Assembly: GCF_029277445.1 (NCBI RefSeq)
Contig: NZ_CP119566.1
Location: 1,085,001 to 1,149,000, forward strand
Source: Pararhizobium qamdonense
Lineage (GTDB): Bacteria > Pseudomonadota > Alphaproteobacteria > Rhizobiales > Rhizobiaceae
Direction of reading: 5' to 3'
DNA: 64,000 bases
Part shown: positions 1 to 7,790 of the stretch, piece by piece
How the letters are laid out: every line of letters begins with the position of its first letter
How positions within the stretch are numbered: the stretch's first letter is position 1
The notes under the pieces: model-generated
Seen by the model: only the letters and a program-made list of their open reading frames with translations
The model's database searches: none
What the model was told of the DNA's origin: nothing
Position numbers and translations under genes: made by a program

Positions 1-173
1 GCGGCCTTGTCGGCCGACTTGGCCATGGCAAGCAAAGCCAAGGCTAGGTAGCGCTTCCATGCCGCCTTTTCGCCGTTGCCGGCGGCGTCAACGTCCATAT
101 CCGCAATCCGCATTGCAACCGCCTTGACAGCGTAACCGGCCGTTGCGCTTGCCTTGAATTCAATCGTTGCCAT
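1..173 (-). CDS. hypothetical protein, 3' end beyond window
   Basis: An open frame on the minus strand begins with ATG at 173 behind a purine-rich GGGGGA ribosome site and stays open for 57 codons to the left edge. The visible N terminus starts MATIEFKASATAGYAVKAV and is alanine-rich, amphipathic and without a signal peptide. I do not recognise a family. It points away from the DUF262 gene, so it belongs to a different transcription unit. The good Shine-Dalgarno spacing is the main reason to call it real. Confidence 0.5.
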   Translation of the reverse strand, partial: MATIEFKASATAGYAVKAVAMRIADMDVDAAGNGEKAAWKRYLALALLAMAKSADKA

Positions 174-562
174 CGTTGTGTTCCCCCATGGCGGAAAGGC
201 AAGCCGCACCACGCGACCGGCCCCCATCGGCATATGACGCCGACATCATCAATCTAACCGCCCTATGGAGATAAATCAAAAGATGAAAACGACCTGTATC
301 ACTGATTTTATTACATAATATCGCGTTAACAGGGTCACACAAACTCAGGGAAAATTTCTCGTCTCCCAGGCAATATCATATGTGCTACTCAACTCAGCAT
401 TGAGATAAAACTAAGCTGCCTCGAACCTGAGCCGCAATCCATGAAACTGGACAGTGCGCAGCACTGTGCGTCGAAACTGACCAAAATTTGTGAGCATTCA
501 TAGGTTGAATTCGGCAGTGCAAGAGATGTAGTAATCTGCTTCAGTTTTGTGGAGAGAGAGAA
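174..562. other. gene-free interval between divergent genes
   Basis: 389 bases between the left-edge gene and the DUF262 gene. It is AT-richer than the core part of the window and must hold the promoters of both divergent units. I see no convincing RNA gene or strong repeat. Confidence 0.5.
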
Positions 563-1726
563 ATGTCAGACTCGGTATGGTTCGATGATTATTCTGATGA
601 TGAAGCCGGGGGCCAAATAGATGAGTATGACATAACGGCGACTCCCAATGACTTCAACGTTCTGACGCTGTTCAGTTTTGTTGAGGCCGGCGCTGTGAAA
701 ATACCGGGCTTCCAAAGAAATTACGTCTGGGACAAGGTCCGAGCGTCGCGATTGGTGGAGTCACTAATCTTGGGCATCCCGGTCCCACAGATCTTTCTTT
801 ACGAGCAATCCCGAAATAACTTCTTGGTCATCGACGGACAGCAGCGGCTTATGTCAATATACTACTTTATCAAAAAGCGGTTTCCTAAGATCGAAGCCCG
901 CGGCGAACTGCGAGTCATATTCGACGATAAGGGTGGCATCCCAGACAATATACTTTTCAATGATCAATACTTTGAAGACTTTAATTTGAAACTCGCCGGA
1001 ACGTTGCCTAATGAGAAAAGCAAGTTTCACGGCCTCAACTATGCGACACTCGACGAATATAAAGTCCAACTCGATTTAAGGCCAATTCGTAACATCGTGG
1101 TTAAGCAAAACAGCCCAAACAATGACGACTCGTCGATGTTTGAAGTTTTCAATCGACTAAATACGGGTGGTGTAAACCTTACACCACAGGAAATACGTAC
1201 GAGCATGTATCACTCTAAGTTTTACGACGCTCTTTACAAGGCCAATCTGGAGCCCCGTTGGAGAGCTTTGCTCGGAACTACAGAGCCTGACCTGCACATG
1301 AAAGACATTGAAATCCTTCTACGCAGTTTTGCTATGCTTATTCGGAACAAAGAATACACACCATCTATGGTCAGGTTCCTGAACCAATTTTCAAAGATGT
1401 CTAAGTCGAATACTGCGGATAAAAACAACTACCTCATATCGTTGTTCGGCAGCTTTCTCACTGCTACTGATAACCTTCCTGCAGATGTGTTCATCGGAAA
1501 GACAACGAAGCGTTTTAACTTCGCACTTTTTGAATCTGTTTTCTGTGCGCTTCTTGAAAATGCATTCGAGGGAAACAGGCTTCCGGTGGGACACGCAAAT
1601 CTGGAAGAAATCCAAACTTTGATCTCCGATCCAACTTTTCAGAGTGCGAGTTTGCAGGGCACGACCAGAACAGCAAACGTCAAATCGCGTATGGACCGCG
1701 CTCGCGCACTTATCACCGCTCTGTAG
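563..1726 (+). CDS. DUF262 domain protein (ParB-like NTPase/nuclease superfamily)
   Basis: 387 residues. The N-terminal half carries DUF262 hallmarks: IPGFQRNYVW around residue 48 and DGQQRLMSIYYF around residue 90, the ParB/sulfiredoxin-like motif shared with the N-terminal half of GmrSD type IV restriction enzymes. The acidic N terminus precedes the domain. I see no C-terminal DUF1524 HNH nuclease, so any effector activity must come from a partner. The next gene, seven bases downstream, encodes a HEPN protein, which makes a two-gene conflict system likely. Base composition is distinctly AT-richer than the core genes, which suggests horizontal acquisition. Domain assignment is firm; a defence role is inference. 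Confidence 0.85.
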   Translation: MSDSVWFDDYSDDEAGGQIDEYDITATPNDFNVLTLFSFVEAGAVKIPGFQRNYVWDKVRASRLVESLILGIPVPQIFLYEQSRNNFLVIDGQQRLMSIYYFIKKRFPKIEARGELRVIFDDKGGIPDNILFNDQYFEDFNLKLAGTLPNEKSKFHGLNYATLDEYKVQLDLRPIRNIVVKQNSPNNDDSSMFEVFNRLNTGGVNLTPQEIRTSMYHSKFYDALYKANLEPRWRALLGTTEPDLHMKDIEILLRSFAMLIRNKEYTPSMVRFLNQFSKMSKSNTADKNNYLISLFGSFLTATDNLPADVFIGKTTKRFNFALFESVFCALLENAFEGNRLPVGHANLEEIQTLISDPTFQSASLQGTTRTANVKSRMDRARALITAL

Positions 1727-1733
1727 GTGAACT

Positions 1734-2294
1734 ATGGCACAGCAAATTGAAGAGCTTTACGGACAACTGGGGGAAGTCACCAAAATCCTAGTGGAACACT
1801 GCGAAGTTACACTGCAGGTCACCATCACAGATCTGCAGCGCAAGTCGCTACTAATGGCCTGTGCAAGCTATTTTGAGCACAAGCTCTCAACAGATGTCGA
1901 AGTGTTTTGTGCCCGACGCACAGGTAAAATGCATCCGGTAGTGTTTCTCGTCAAAGCCAAGGCCATATCACGACAGTACCATAGCTGGTTTGATTGGGAT
2001 AAGCGTAATGCGAACACTTTTTTTGGCTTGTTTGGGCCGGAATTCAAGTCCTGGATGATAGAAAAAGTAAAACAAGATGCTGATTTAGAAAGAGATATTC
2101 AAGATTTTCTTACCTTGGGCAATTCTCGCAACCTTCTAGTTCACAAAGACTTTCAGAACTATGCTCTAAACGACAGCTTCGATGAAATTTATGCCCGATA
2201 TCGAAACGCGAATAATTTTGTCGAGAAAATCGGTGAATACCTGGAAGAATTTTCTGCAATTCCCAAAGATGAGCAATTGGAAATAGGCGCCTAA
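1734..2294 (+). CDS. HEPN domain protein, MAE_28990/MAE_18760-like, predicted RNase partner of DUF262
   Basis: 186 residues, all-helical in appearance. Near residue 130 it has SRNLLVHKD, which fits the HEPN signature Arg-X4-6-His (RNLLVH), the catalytic pair of HEPN ribonucleases. An aromatic YHSWFDWDKRNAN stretch precedes it and an acidic helix closes the protein. The ATG at 1734 lies seven bases after the DUF262 stop, with AGGTGA as ribosome site in the gap, so both are surely co-transcribed. By family knowledge HEPN proteins of this type act as toxins or abortive-infection RNases. Which partner senses and which kills is not visible here. Confidence 0.75.
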   Translation: MAQQIEELYGQLGEVTKILVEHCEVTLQVTITDLQRKSLLMACASYFEHKLSTDVEVFCARRTGKMHPVVFLVKAKAISRQYHSWFDWDKRNANTFFGLFGPEFKSWMIEKVKQDADLERDIQDFLTLGNSRNLLVHKDFQNYALNDSFDEIYARYRNANNFVEKIGEYLEEFSAIPKDEQLEIGA

Positions 2295-2356
2295 CCAGCC
2301 TGTGTGGAAACGAATTTGGGCTCCAGTTTGACTGGGGCCTATTTTTGTTTTGTGGG

Positions 2357-2710
2357 TTAGGCCTGCGGTGCGGTGATGCTGATGGACCGCATGATGTTGT
2401 AGGCGAGGATGGAGAGGGCCATCTCCATGAAAGGTAGATTGCTCTTCGAATTGATCAGAGGAGGACTCCTTGCAGAGCAAGATAAAAAAGCCGCACGACG
2501 TACTGGCGGGACTGGGGCGTGTTCCTTTGAGGTTGCGTGTCAGGAAGCGGCCGCCGGCCATCATTGTCTTAATGGTGCCGAAGGGATGCTCGACGGTCGA
2601 TCGCCGGATGCGCATCATGTCCGGGGTCGCCCACTCGTTCATCCTGACAAGCGGGTCCTCGTCGAAGTGCCTGCTGACGAAGCGTCTCGAACCGCTGATT
2701 GTTGACCAAA
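2357..2710 (-). pseudogene. degenerate IS1182-family transposase C terminus
   Basis: The minus strand encodes RIRRSTVEHPFGTIKTMM (2642 downwards), typical of the end of IS1182-type DDE transposases, followed by FLTRNLKG. The expected terminal helix then appears in another frame as EMALSILAYNIMRSI, ending at a TAA at 2357-2359. About 90 bases of unrelated sequence separate the two parts, where only a few codons are expected. The upstream end fades out near 2710, next to an IS21-like terminus. It is a fragment with a frame disruption and cannot encode an active transposase. Confidence 0.65.
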
Positions 2711-2734
2711 GCCTTATCAGAAAACTATACTTAG

Positions 2735-2788
2735 AGGTGGCTCACTTCTCGGTGGAAAAACCGGCTCAGTTCCGCGTGGAAACAAACA
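2735..2788. repeat. IS21-like element end with two terminal repeats
   Basis: Two direct repeats of 20 bases, at 2739-2758 and 2763-2782, match at 16 positions and share GGCTCA at one end and GTGGAAA at the other. Read on the minus strand the segment starts TGTTTGTTTCCACGCGGAAC at 2788. Multiple short terminal repeats of this kind and a TG terminus are typical of IS21-family ends (family knowledge). Only about 50 bases of the element remain before the IS1182 remnant begins. Confidence 0.5.
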
Positions 2789-2905
2789 GCCGGGCTCGCC
2801 GAGCAGTACGAGACACGGTTCATCGCGCAGCGAGCTCAGTAAGCGCTCGCTCGTTTCTGTCTCGCTGTGAACAAGGACGCGTCGGTCCAGGGAAGCTATC
2901 TTCAT
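2789..2905 (-). pseudogene. truncated P-loop NTPase (STAND/NACHT-like), cut in the Walker A motif
   Basis: From ATG at 2905 the minus strand reads 39 codons ending CLVLLGEPG, that is, a hydrophobic strand running into the first half of a Walker A loop (GxPGxGKT). The preceding RLLSSLRDEP is typical of the linker before NTPase domains in large STAND-type proteins. Exactly after GEPG the sequence turns into the TG-terminus of the IS21-like end, so the rest of the gene is gone. The NTPase class is inferred from a short stretch. With the neighbouring DUF262-HEPN cassette it suggests a damaged defence island. Confidence 0.5.
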
Positions 2906-3409
2906 GACAAAAATACTGTCAGCCTTTCTAGTGGCAAAAAACATAACGCGATTGCGTGGCCGCTGCATGCTTAAAATATTCTTTCGAACGGCAGGACTCT
3001 GTCCTCATTTTCAGAAAAGCTGACATTCCGCACCCGGCCCCGAGGAGGTCGTCAAAGAATACACACCGACTGACTTACGGCGTCCCCTTTCGGTACACAA
3101 CCAACACGCCACAGCCACCGCATTTCTCCGGTAATGCCTTCGACTTTGTAAGCCGGGAATCACGCTTTGCCGTCGTGCCACTGAGGTAATGTTCATGTCC
3201 CCGTCCGCCAGTGTTCTTCTTAACAACTCACGACGGCAGAATTACCTCCGCGTATCGGCCACCGAAATTGTACGGGCGTGTGAACGCCTCATGCGCGGGT
3301 ATAGGTCGGCGTCCCGCGGAATGGCACCTTACTGCCGCTCCCCGGCACTCATTCCCGTTCTTTGATTGCGGATGGAGGCACGGCAATCGGACAAGACGCC
3401 GCTCTAGCG
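2906..3409. other. gene-free interval with interleaved inverted repeats
   Basis: About 500 bases with no ORF that I can defend. Its one striking feature is a pair of interleaved complementary segments: 3168-3177 with 3229-3238 (10 bases) and 3183-3190 with 3241-3248 (8 bases), in the order A, B, A', B'. If transcribed this has the connectivity of a pseudoknot; as DNA it may be a rearranged protein site. Confidence 0.45.
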
Positions 3410-4213
3410 CTATCGCATCGAGCTGGCGATGGTCGGCGGACGTATCCGACGGTAGGCGGATTCCACAAATCCATACAGCCCGAACGCGAAAAGGCCAATT
3501 GCCACGGCGACATATAGAATTGCCCCGAACGGTAGCTGACGCACCCAGTCCAATGCGTCGGATATGCCGCCTGCCTGGCCGGGATCCACGACGAACGCGG
3601 CGTAAAGGAAGAACACGCCAGTTATCACCAAGATAATGCCACGGGCCGCAAGGCCGTACATACAAATCCAGTCGATGGCGGTCCCGGCGGTGTGTGGAAT
3701 GTCCAGATATTTGGTGTAGCCGCGTCCAGTTCCTTTCAGAATCTGTGCGATCCCAGCTCCGATTGTTGCCAGGCCAACGCCCGCCAGAAGATATCGTCCA
3801 AACGGCTGCTCGATAAGCCAGGCGCTCAAACCAGTTTCGCCGCCGCTCCCGCTTTTACTACCGATGCCCAATGCCACGCTCGACGCATAAATCGCCAAGC
3901 TGGTGTACACCAGTGCGCTCACGAGAAGGCCGAAGCGAGTGCCATACCCTTTCGCGGTCGGCGGGTGCCCGTCCGCGTTACCGAACGCTTGTGCTAGCCG
4001 CCATGCGATGAAACCGAGCAGCCCAAGCGCGATAAGCCCGAGCCAGAATCGCCCAAGCGGCTGTTCAAGAACCACATGGAGGGCCGACTTCGAATCGGGC
4101 TTGCCGCTACCGAAAGACGAAAAAAGCGCAATGCCAGCTACAAGAACGTAAACGATGCCACGCGCCGCATAACCGGAACGTGCGAGCCATTGAAACGGAG
4201 ACTGGGTGTGCAT
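3410..4213 (-). CDS. DUF1206 family membrane protein
   Basis: 267 residues with about six hydrophobic helices arranged as three repeats of a two-helix unit. Each unit begins with a variant of the conserved pattern seen at residues 10-27 (ARSGYAARGIVYVLVAG), again near residue 90 and as YGLAARGIILVITG near residue 185. This threefold repeat defines DUF1206. The family is common in soil bacteria and its function is unknown. The ATG at 4213 has an AGAGG ribosome site. It stands alone, convergent with nothing and followed by a gap. A stress-related role is often suggested by context in other genomes, but nothing here shows it. Confidence 0.85.
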   Translation of the reverse strand: MHTQSPFQWLARSGYAARGIVYVLVAGIALFSSFGSGKPDSKSALHVVLEQPLGRFWLGLIALGLLGFIAWRLAQAFGNADGHPPTAKGYGTRFGLLVSALVYTSLAIYASSVALGIGSKSGSGGETGLSAWLIEQPFGRYLLAGVGLATIGAGIAQILKGTGRGYTKYLDIPHTAGTAIDWICMYGLAARGIILVITGVFFLYAAFVVDPGQAGGISDALDWVRQLPFGAILYVAVAIGLFAFGLYGFVESAYRRIRPPTIASSMR

Positions 4214-4308
4214 GTAACCTCTTCCATACTCATGAAGCCGGACGCCCTGAACCCGGATAGGCTTTTCCTACCCTCGCGGTGAGTTCCGGCAGGAATTAGA
4301 AAATGACG

Positions 4309-4659
4309 TCAGTCATTTGCGGGACGGCACGCAAACTCGCCGCGAACCGGCGGCGTGATGCGCGCAATTTCGGAACTTCCGTCGTTCACACGGAGATCGA
4401 CGTCGAACCACCCCTGTTGGTTGATCAGGTCGAGCAGAGCAATAGCAAGTCTTCCGGCGCAAACGGGGTTTGTCCGTAGATCGATCGGCTCGCCGTCTTC
4501 CCCGGCAAGCCGGATCACCATCTCGCCGTCTTCCATGGGCCGAAAGCACATTGCACTCGTGAAGCCCAGCACATCCTCTTCCGCCAAACCGTCCGGGGAT
4601 GGTCGATGGTCATCGAACAGAGCGTGGGCGTCGGCTTTGGCGGCGTCGGTGAACGGCAT
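4309..4659 (-). CDS. hypothetical protein, 116 aa
   Basis: An acidic 116-residue protein without membrane segments. The ATG at 4659 follows a GAGGGAA ribosome site. The sequence MCFRPMEDGEMVIRLAGEDGEPIDLRTNP suggests a small beta-rich domain that might bind a ligand, but I recognise no family. It lies 60 bases downstream of the hypothetical gene at 4720-5019 on the same strand and may share its transcript. Codon usage looks coding. Confidence 0.6.
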   Translation of the reverse strand: MPFTDAAKADAHALFDDHRPSPDGLAEEDVLGFTSAMCFRPMEDGEMVIRLAGEDGEPIDLRTNPVCAGRLAIALLDLINQQGWFDVDLRVNDGSSEIARITPPVRGEFACRPAND

Positions 4660-4719
4660 GGTTCCCTCGATTTTCTAAATGGCGTTGTGCTCGGATGTTG
4701 GCGTCAATCATGCCGATGA

Positions 4720-5019
4720 TCATCGGTCGAGATCGGAACCTGTCAAGCGCGCAAGTTCAGCCAGGAAGTCTTCTGAGGACAAAACTGGGCCTTTATCCAG
4801 GACTGCATGCTCTGGCCTGTGGCGCGGGTCGAACGTTTGCATACGACGCTCCGCCCGCACATCCACGTAAATCCGACACAGTTCGGCCATCTTGATTTCG
4901 TCGTCTATCCAGCGTTCAGCCAAGGACAGAAAATCGCGATCTTGGGCGATGGGCCGACCTGCCGCACCTTCGCTCGTTATCAATCTCGCAATCGTAGCGC
5001 GGCGACTTTCAACACTCAT
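4720..5019 (-). CDS. hypothetical protein, 99 aa
   Basis: A 99-residue, charged and probably helical protein beginning MSVESRRATIARLITSEGAA. The ATG at 5019 follows an AGAGAGGTGCC ribosome site with good spacing. It contains LAERWIDDEIKMAELCRIYVDVRAERR, which looks like a helical stretch, and has no signal peptide or membrane segment. No family recognised. It probably forms a two-gene unit with the gene at 4309-4659. Confidence 0.55.
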   Translation of the reverse strand: MSVESRRATIARLITSEGAAGRPIAQDRDFLSLAERWIDDEIKMAELCRIYVDVRAERRMQTFDPRHRPEHAVLDKGPVLSSEDFLAELARLTGSDLDR

Positions 5020-5390
5020 GGCACCTCTCTTTTCTTGACAGCAGTACCGCCGGGAGGGCGTGTTGTCTTTTGTAATATTAGTCGATTTGGTTTTTCACAC
5101 CTCTTTGGGTTTTTCAAAGCTTTCCCAGGGTGTGTGAAGATTCGGTCTATCGCCACCTCTTCACGCAGATTGGCATCTCGCAATATCACAGTGCCGTGTC
5201 GCCGAAGAATTCTTGAGGTGGGAGCGTGGTCGAAACCGTTAGACCGAAAGGCTTACCTCGACCACGCCTCTGTCACTGCATCAAGAGAAAGATTGCCGAT
5301 CCAGAGCGGCCTCGCTGTCGGTGGGCGGCTTAAAAGGGGCATCCCGCTCGCCTGCCAAGTGCCGATATCTTGGACTGACCTCGGAGAATA
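5020..5390. other. gene-free interval with a 10-bp inverted repeat
   Basis: 371 bases between two minus-strand genes. A perfect inverted repeat, GCGTGGTCGA at 5224-5233 and TCGACCACGC at 5258-5267, lies about 125 bases after the LuxR stop. It could be a distal transcription end or a protein site. No ORF here is convincing. Confidence 0.4.
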
Positions 5391-6491
5391 TCATTTGGCC
5401 CTCGATAACGGCTGTACCAGCGGAGCTGTATTCCCCAACAGTACAAGTAGCTCGCTTTGCCGATGAACACCTGTCTTCGCAAAAATGCGTTCGAGGTATG
5501 TTCTCGCCGTCTTGAATGTTACGTTGGACCGTCGGGCGGCCTCTTGCAACGTCAGGCCTGAAGTCAGCTCGGTTGCTAGCCTCGCCTCCGCAGGAGAGAG
5601 ATCGAAAAGTGCACTCAATATGCTCGGATCGGGCACAAGCGAACTTGTTTTCACGGTGGTCGCCGCAACCAGAATGTCCGCTCCGAACAGATCTCTGGCG
5701 TTGCGGATCAGTGGGATAAGGTGGAGCACTGTGGCCGGGTCACCGTTAAGCCCCGGCAGCGGAATGGATCGGACCACGGATTGTCGCCGTTTTCCAACAG
5801 CCGCCAAGCATTCCTGAAAAAGGCCATCGAGAACAGGGTTTGCGAGTGACGCTTGATCAAACGCTGCTATCTCCAGCAGGGGAGATAAGGCAGCGATCAG
5901 GTCATTGGCCGCAAGCACCCTCCCGCCCGAATTCAGAGTCATCGCAGGGAGGCCCATCGAATTTAGGGCCTCCACCGTTGAGCGCGCCCGTTCCATTCGA
6001 AGTCTCGCCGCTACAAGGCCCGCCCGAGCCATGTCGGGCCGTAAAGCATTCAGCAGTCGCACGGCTTCTTCGTTGTGATTGCCACCCGACAACCACCTCT
6101 GGAAAACGAACATCACAAGCTCGCCGCTTGGCAGCGGGATCGACGTGCAGAGGTTCGAGCCGATACCCGCCTGGCGTAACCGGATACGGATGGGGTCCTG
6201 AGCGATCTCATCCGCGGTCAGATAGTCGTCCACGTTAACGAAACTGCCTGGTTGCGTATCGCACATTCTCTGAACACTGGCACAGGTCTTCCAGAAATCG
6301 CCGCTGATAAAGTCCTCGAAAAGTCCCTGCGCGGCTGGCGAGGTCCGACCTCTGGGCGGGCAGTTATCCTCAAACACGAATAGCGTACCCGTCGCGGATT
6401 GGGTCGCCGCGCTGGTCCGATCAAGGACCTCCACCCATTGCTCGGGCAAAAACGCCGCCTCGTAAAAGCTGTCGACCAGATTTTCGATCAT
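5391..6491 (-). CDS. LuxR-type helix-turn-helix transcriptional regulator
   Basis: 366 residues. The last 65 residues form a LuxR/GerE DNA-binding domain: LSPAEARLATELTSGLTLQEAARRSNVTFKTARTYLERIFAKTGVHRQSELL, with the usual recognition helix. The N-terminal 280 residues look like a PAS-like sensory region but have no family signature I can name. It has no receiver domain. The ATG at 6491 has GAGG upstream. The gene diverges from a LysE-type exporter 185 bases away, and two palindromes lie in that gap, so local control of the exporter is plausible. The ligand is unknown. Confidence 0.85.
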   Translation of the reverse strand: MIENLVDSFYEAAFLPEQWVEVLDRTSAATQSATGTLFVFEDNCPPRGRTSPAAQGLFEDFISGDFWKTCASVQRMCDTQPGSFVNVDDYLTADEIAQDPIRIRLRQAGIGSNLCTSIPLPSGELVMFVFQRWLSGGNHNEEAVRLLNALRPDMARAGLVAARLRMERARSTVEALNSMGLPAMTLNSGGRVLAANDLIAALSPLLEIAAFDQASLANPVLDGLFQECLAAVGKRRQSVVRSIPLPGLNGDPATVLHLIPLIRNARDLFGADILVAATTVKTSSLVPDPSILSALFDLSPAEARLATELTSGLTLQEAARRSNVTFKTARTYLERIFAKTGVHRQSELLVLLGNTAPLVQPLSRAK

Positions 6492-6544
6492 GAAACCTCA
6501 CGAGAGGACTTAGGAGGGTTCAACCAGCAGCTATTGGAGCACAG

Positions 6545-6597
6545 TTCGCGCTATCGCGAAACAGCTGAATTCTGCGGAAACGTCGGCATTTGCCGAC
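6545..6597. promoter_or_regulatory. palindromes between divergent LuxR and LysE genes
   Basis: Two inverted repeats lie in the 185-base divergent gap: TTCGCGCTATCGCGAA (6545-6560, arms of 6 with 4 between) and GTCGGCATTTGCCGAC (6582-6597, arms of 7). The first resembles a dyad operator. Binding by the adjacent LuxR-type protein is inference. Confidence 0.4.
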
Positions 6598-6676
6598 TAC
6601 CAAGAGGACCATTTATCATCCACCGTCGGCACCCTGAGGAGGCAGGCGTCTATTCGCCTGCGTGTGGGCGATCCAA

Positions 6677-7297
6677 ATGTCATTGCAGTTGCATGCTCTA
6701 ACGACGCAGCTTGTCCCATTCGCAGTGGCTTATTTTATGCTGGCGATGGTTCCTGGGCCAAATTTCGCGGTCGTAGCGAACGCGAGCCTCAACTCAGACC
6801 GGTCGGACGTTCTGCGCGCGGCATTCGGAATTGCAACGGGTGCTGGCCTGCTGTCGGCGTTTGTTTCCTTGGGCGCAGGTTCTCTTTTGAGCGGGGAGAC
6901 TACCCGACGCTTGCTCGCGCTAATTTTCGGCACCTATCTAATCTTTTTGGCGTTGAGATCTTGGAGCAAGGCGGCGACCCTGCGCAATTTATTCCATCTT
7001 TCGGGTGCTGTCGAAACCCGAGGCCGTTTCCGGCTGGCATTTCTCACAGCGATTGCCAATCCTGTCACTGCGATGTTCGTTGCGTCCGCGTCTCCACCCT
7101 ATTCATCTCGCGGCGGGTGGGCCTTGATAGCGGTAACCGTCTTCCTGGTGGCGATAGGATGGTTCGGACTGGTCGGCCTGAGCATCTCGATGCTGAAAGG
7201 AAGGTCAGTGAACCAGCGTTGGGCCAATCTGATGAATATGACGTTCGGAGCAATTTTTATGGTTCTGGGTGTGGCAATGGTGCTCTCTGGCTCTTGA
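6677..7297 (+). CDS. LysE/RhtB family amino acid exporter
   Basis: 206 residues from the ATG at 6677. It has the LysE-family opening FAVAYFMLAMVPGPNFAVVANASL (residues 15-38, with the conserved PGPNF), then GLLSAFVSLGAG and FLTAIANPVTAMFV (conserved NP motif), and about six membrane helices. The family exports amino acids or homoserine lactone-like compounds across the inner membrane. A GTG five codons upstream is also possible because no strong ribosome site decides the start. It is divergent from a LuxR-type regulator, a common exporter/regulator layout. The substrate cannot be told from sequence. Confidence 0.85.
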   Translation: MSLQLHALTTQLVPFAVAYFMLAMVPGPNFAVVANASLNSDRSDVLRAAFGIATGAGLLSAFVSLGAGSLLSGETTRRLLALIFGTYLIFLALRSWSKAATLRNLFHLSGAVETRGRFRLAFLTAIANPVTAMFVASASPPYSSRGGWALIAVTVFLVAIGWFGLVGLSISMLKGRSVNQRWANLMNMTFGAIFMVLGVAMVLSGS

Positions 7298-7487
7298 GGG
7301 CTTCGCGAGCCAAGCGAGGAGTGGCTCCCCTCTGTGGAAACTGTGAAATTCGGCTAGCAGAGCCCATTCGGAGCCTGATGGTTTCGATTTCGCGGGCGAA
7401 GTGCCCAGGTGCGATCCCGAAACCCCATGCGGGCCGACTGTTCAAAATAAACAGAGGCCTCGTAGTAAGGTAATGTCCAACACGGGA

Positions 7488-7610
7488 TTACCCTATAGCG
7501 AGCAAAGGCAGCAACGCGATCGCGACGAGAAGCGCTAGAAGGCCGACGACCCCCAGACGCCTCATGACGGCGACCCGCCTCGTTCGGTCTCCATTCCAAT
7601 CATAAGACAT
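7488..7610 (-). CDS. small single-pass membrane protein, 40 aa
   Basis: The frame is longer, but the ATG at 7610 is preceded by GGAGG at ideal distance, giving MSYDWNGDRTRRVAVMRRLG followed by an 18-residue hydrophobic helix, VVGLLALLVAIALLPLLA, at the C terminus. The positively charged N terminus predicts an N-in orientation. No family recognised. Small stress-linked membrane proteins of this form are common in rhizobia, but a role is not shown here. Confidence 0.6.
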   Translation of the reverse strand: MSYDWNGDRTRRVAVMRRLGVVGLLALLVAIALLPLLAIG

Positions 7611-7790
7611 TATATTGCCTCCAGTATCGGAGGACGATGTAGCGTGGCAAGCTTGCATGAAACTAGGGGAACATGCCGGGAAGCGTTGCTGAAGGCAGCA
7701 CAAAAAGACGGAGGGAGGGATGTCAAATCACGTGTCTCCTGAAGCGTCAAAAGTCCGCAGTTCAAGCTAGGGCCCCTGTCGCAGAGTAAC

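Noticed and set aside
2166..2642. 158-codon minus-strand ORF as a whole transposase
   Set aside because: Only its first 40 codons are transposase-like; the remainder is unrelated and runs into the antisense of the HEPN gene. Annotated as a remnant instead.
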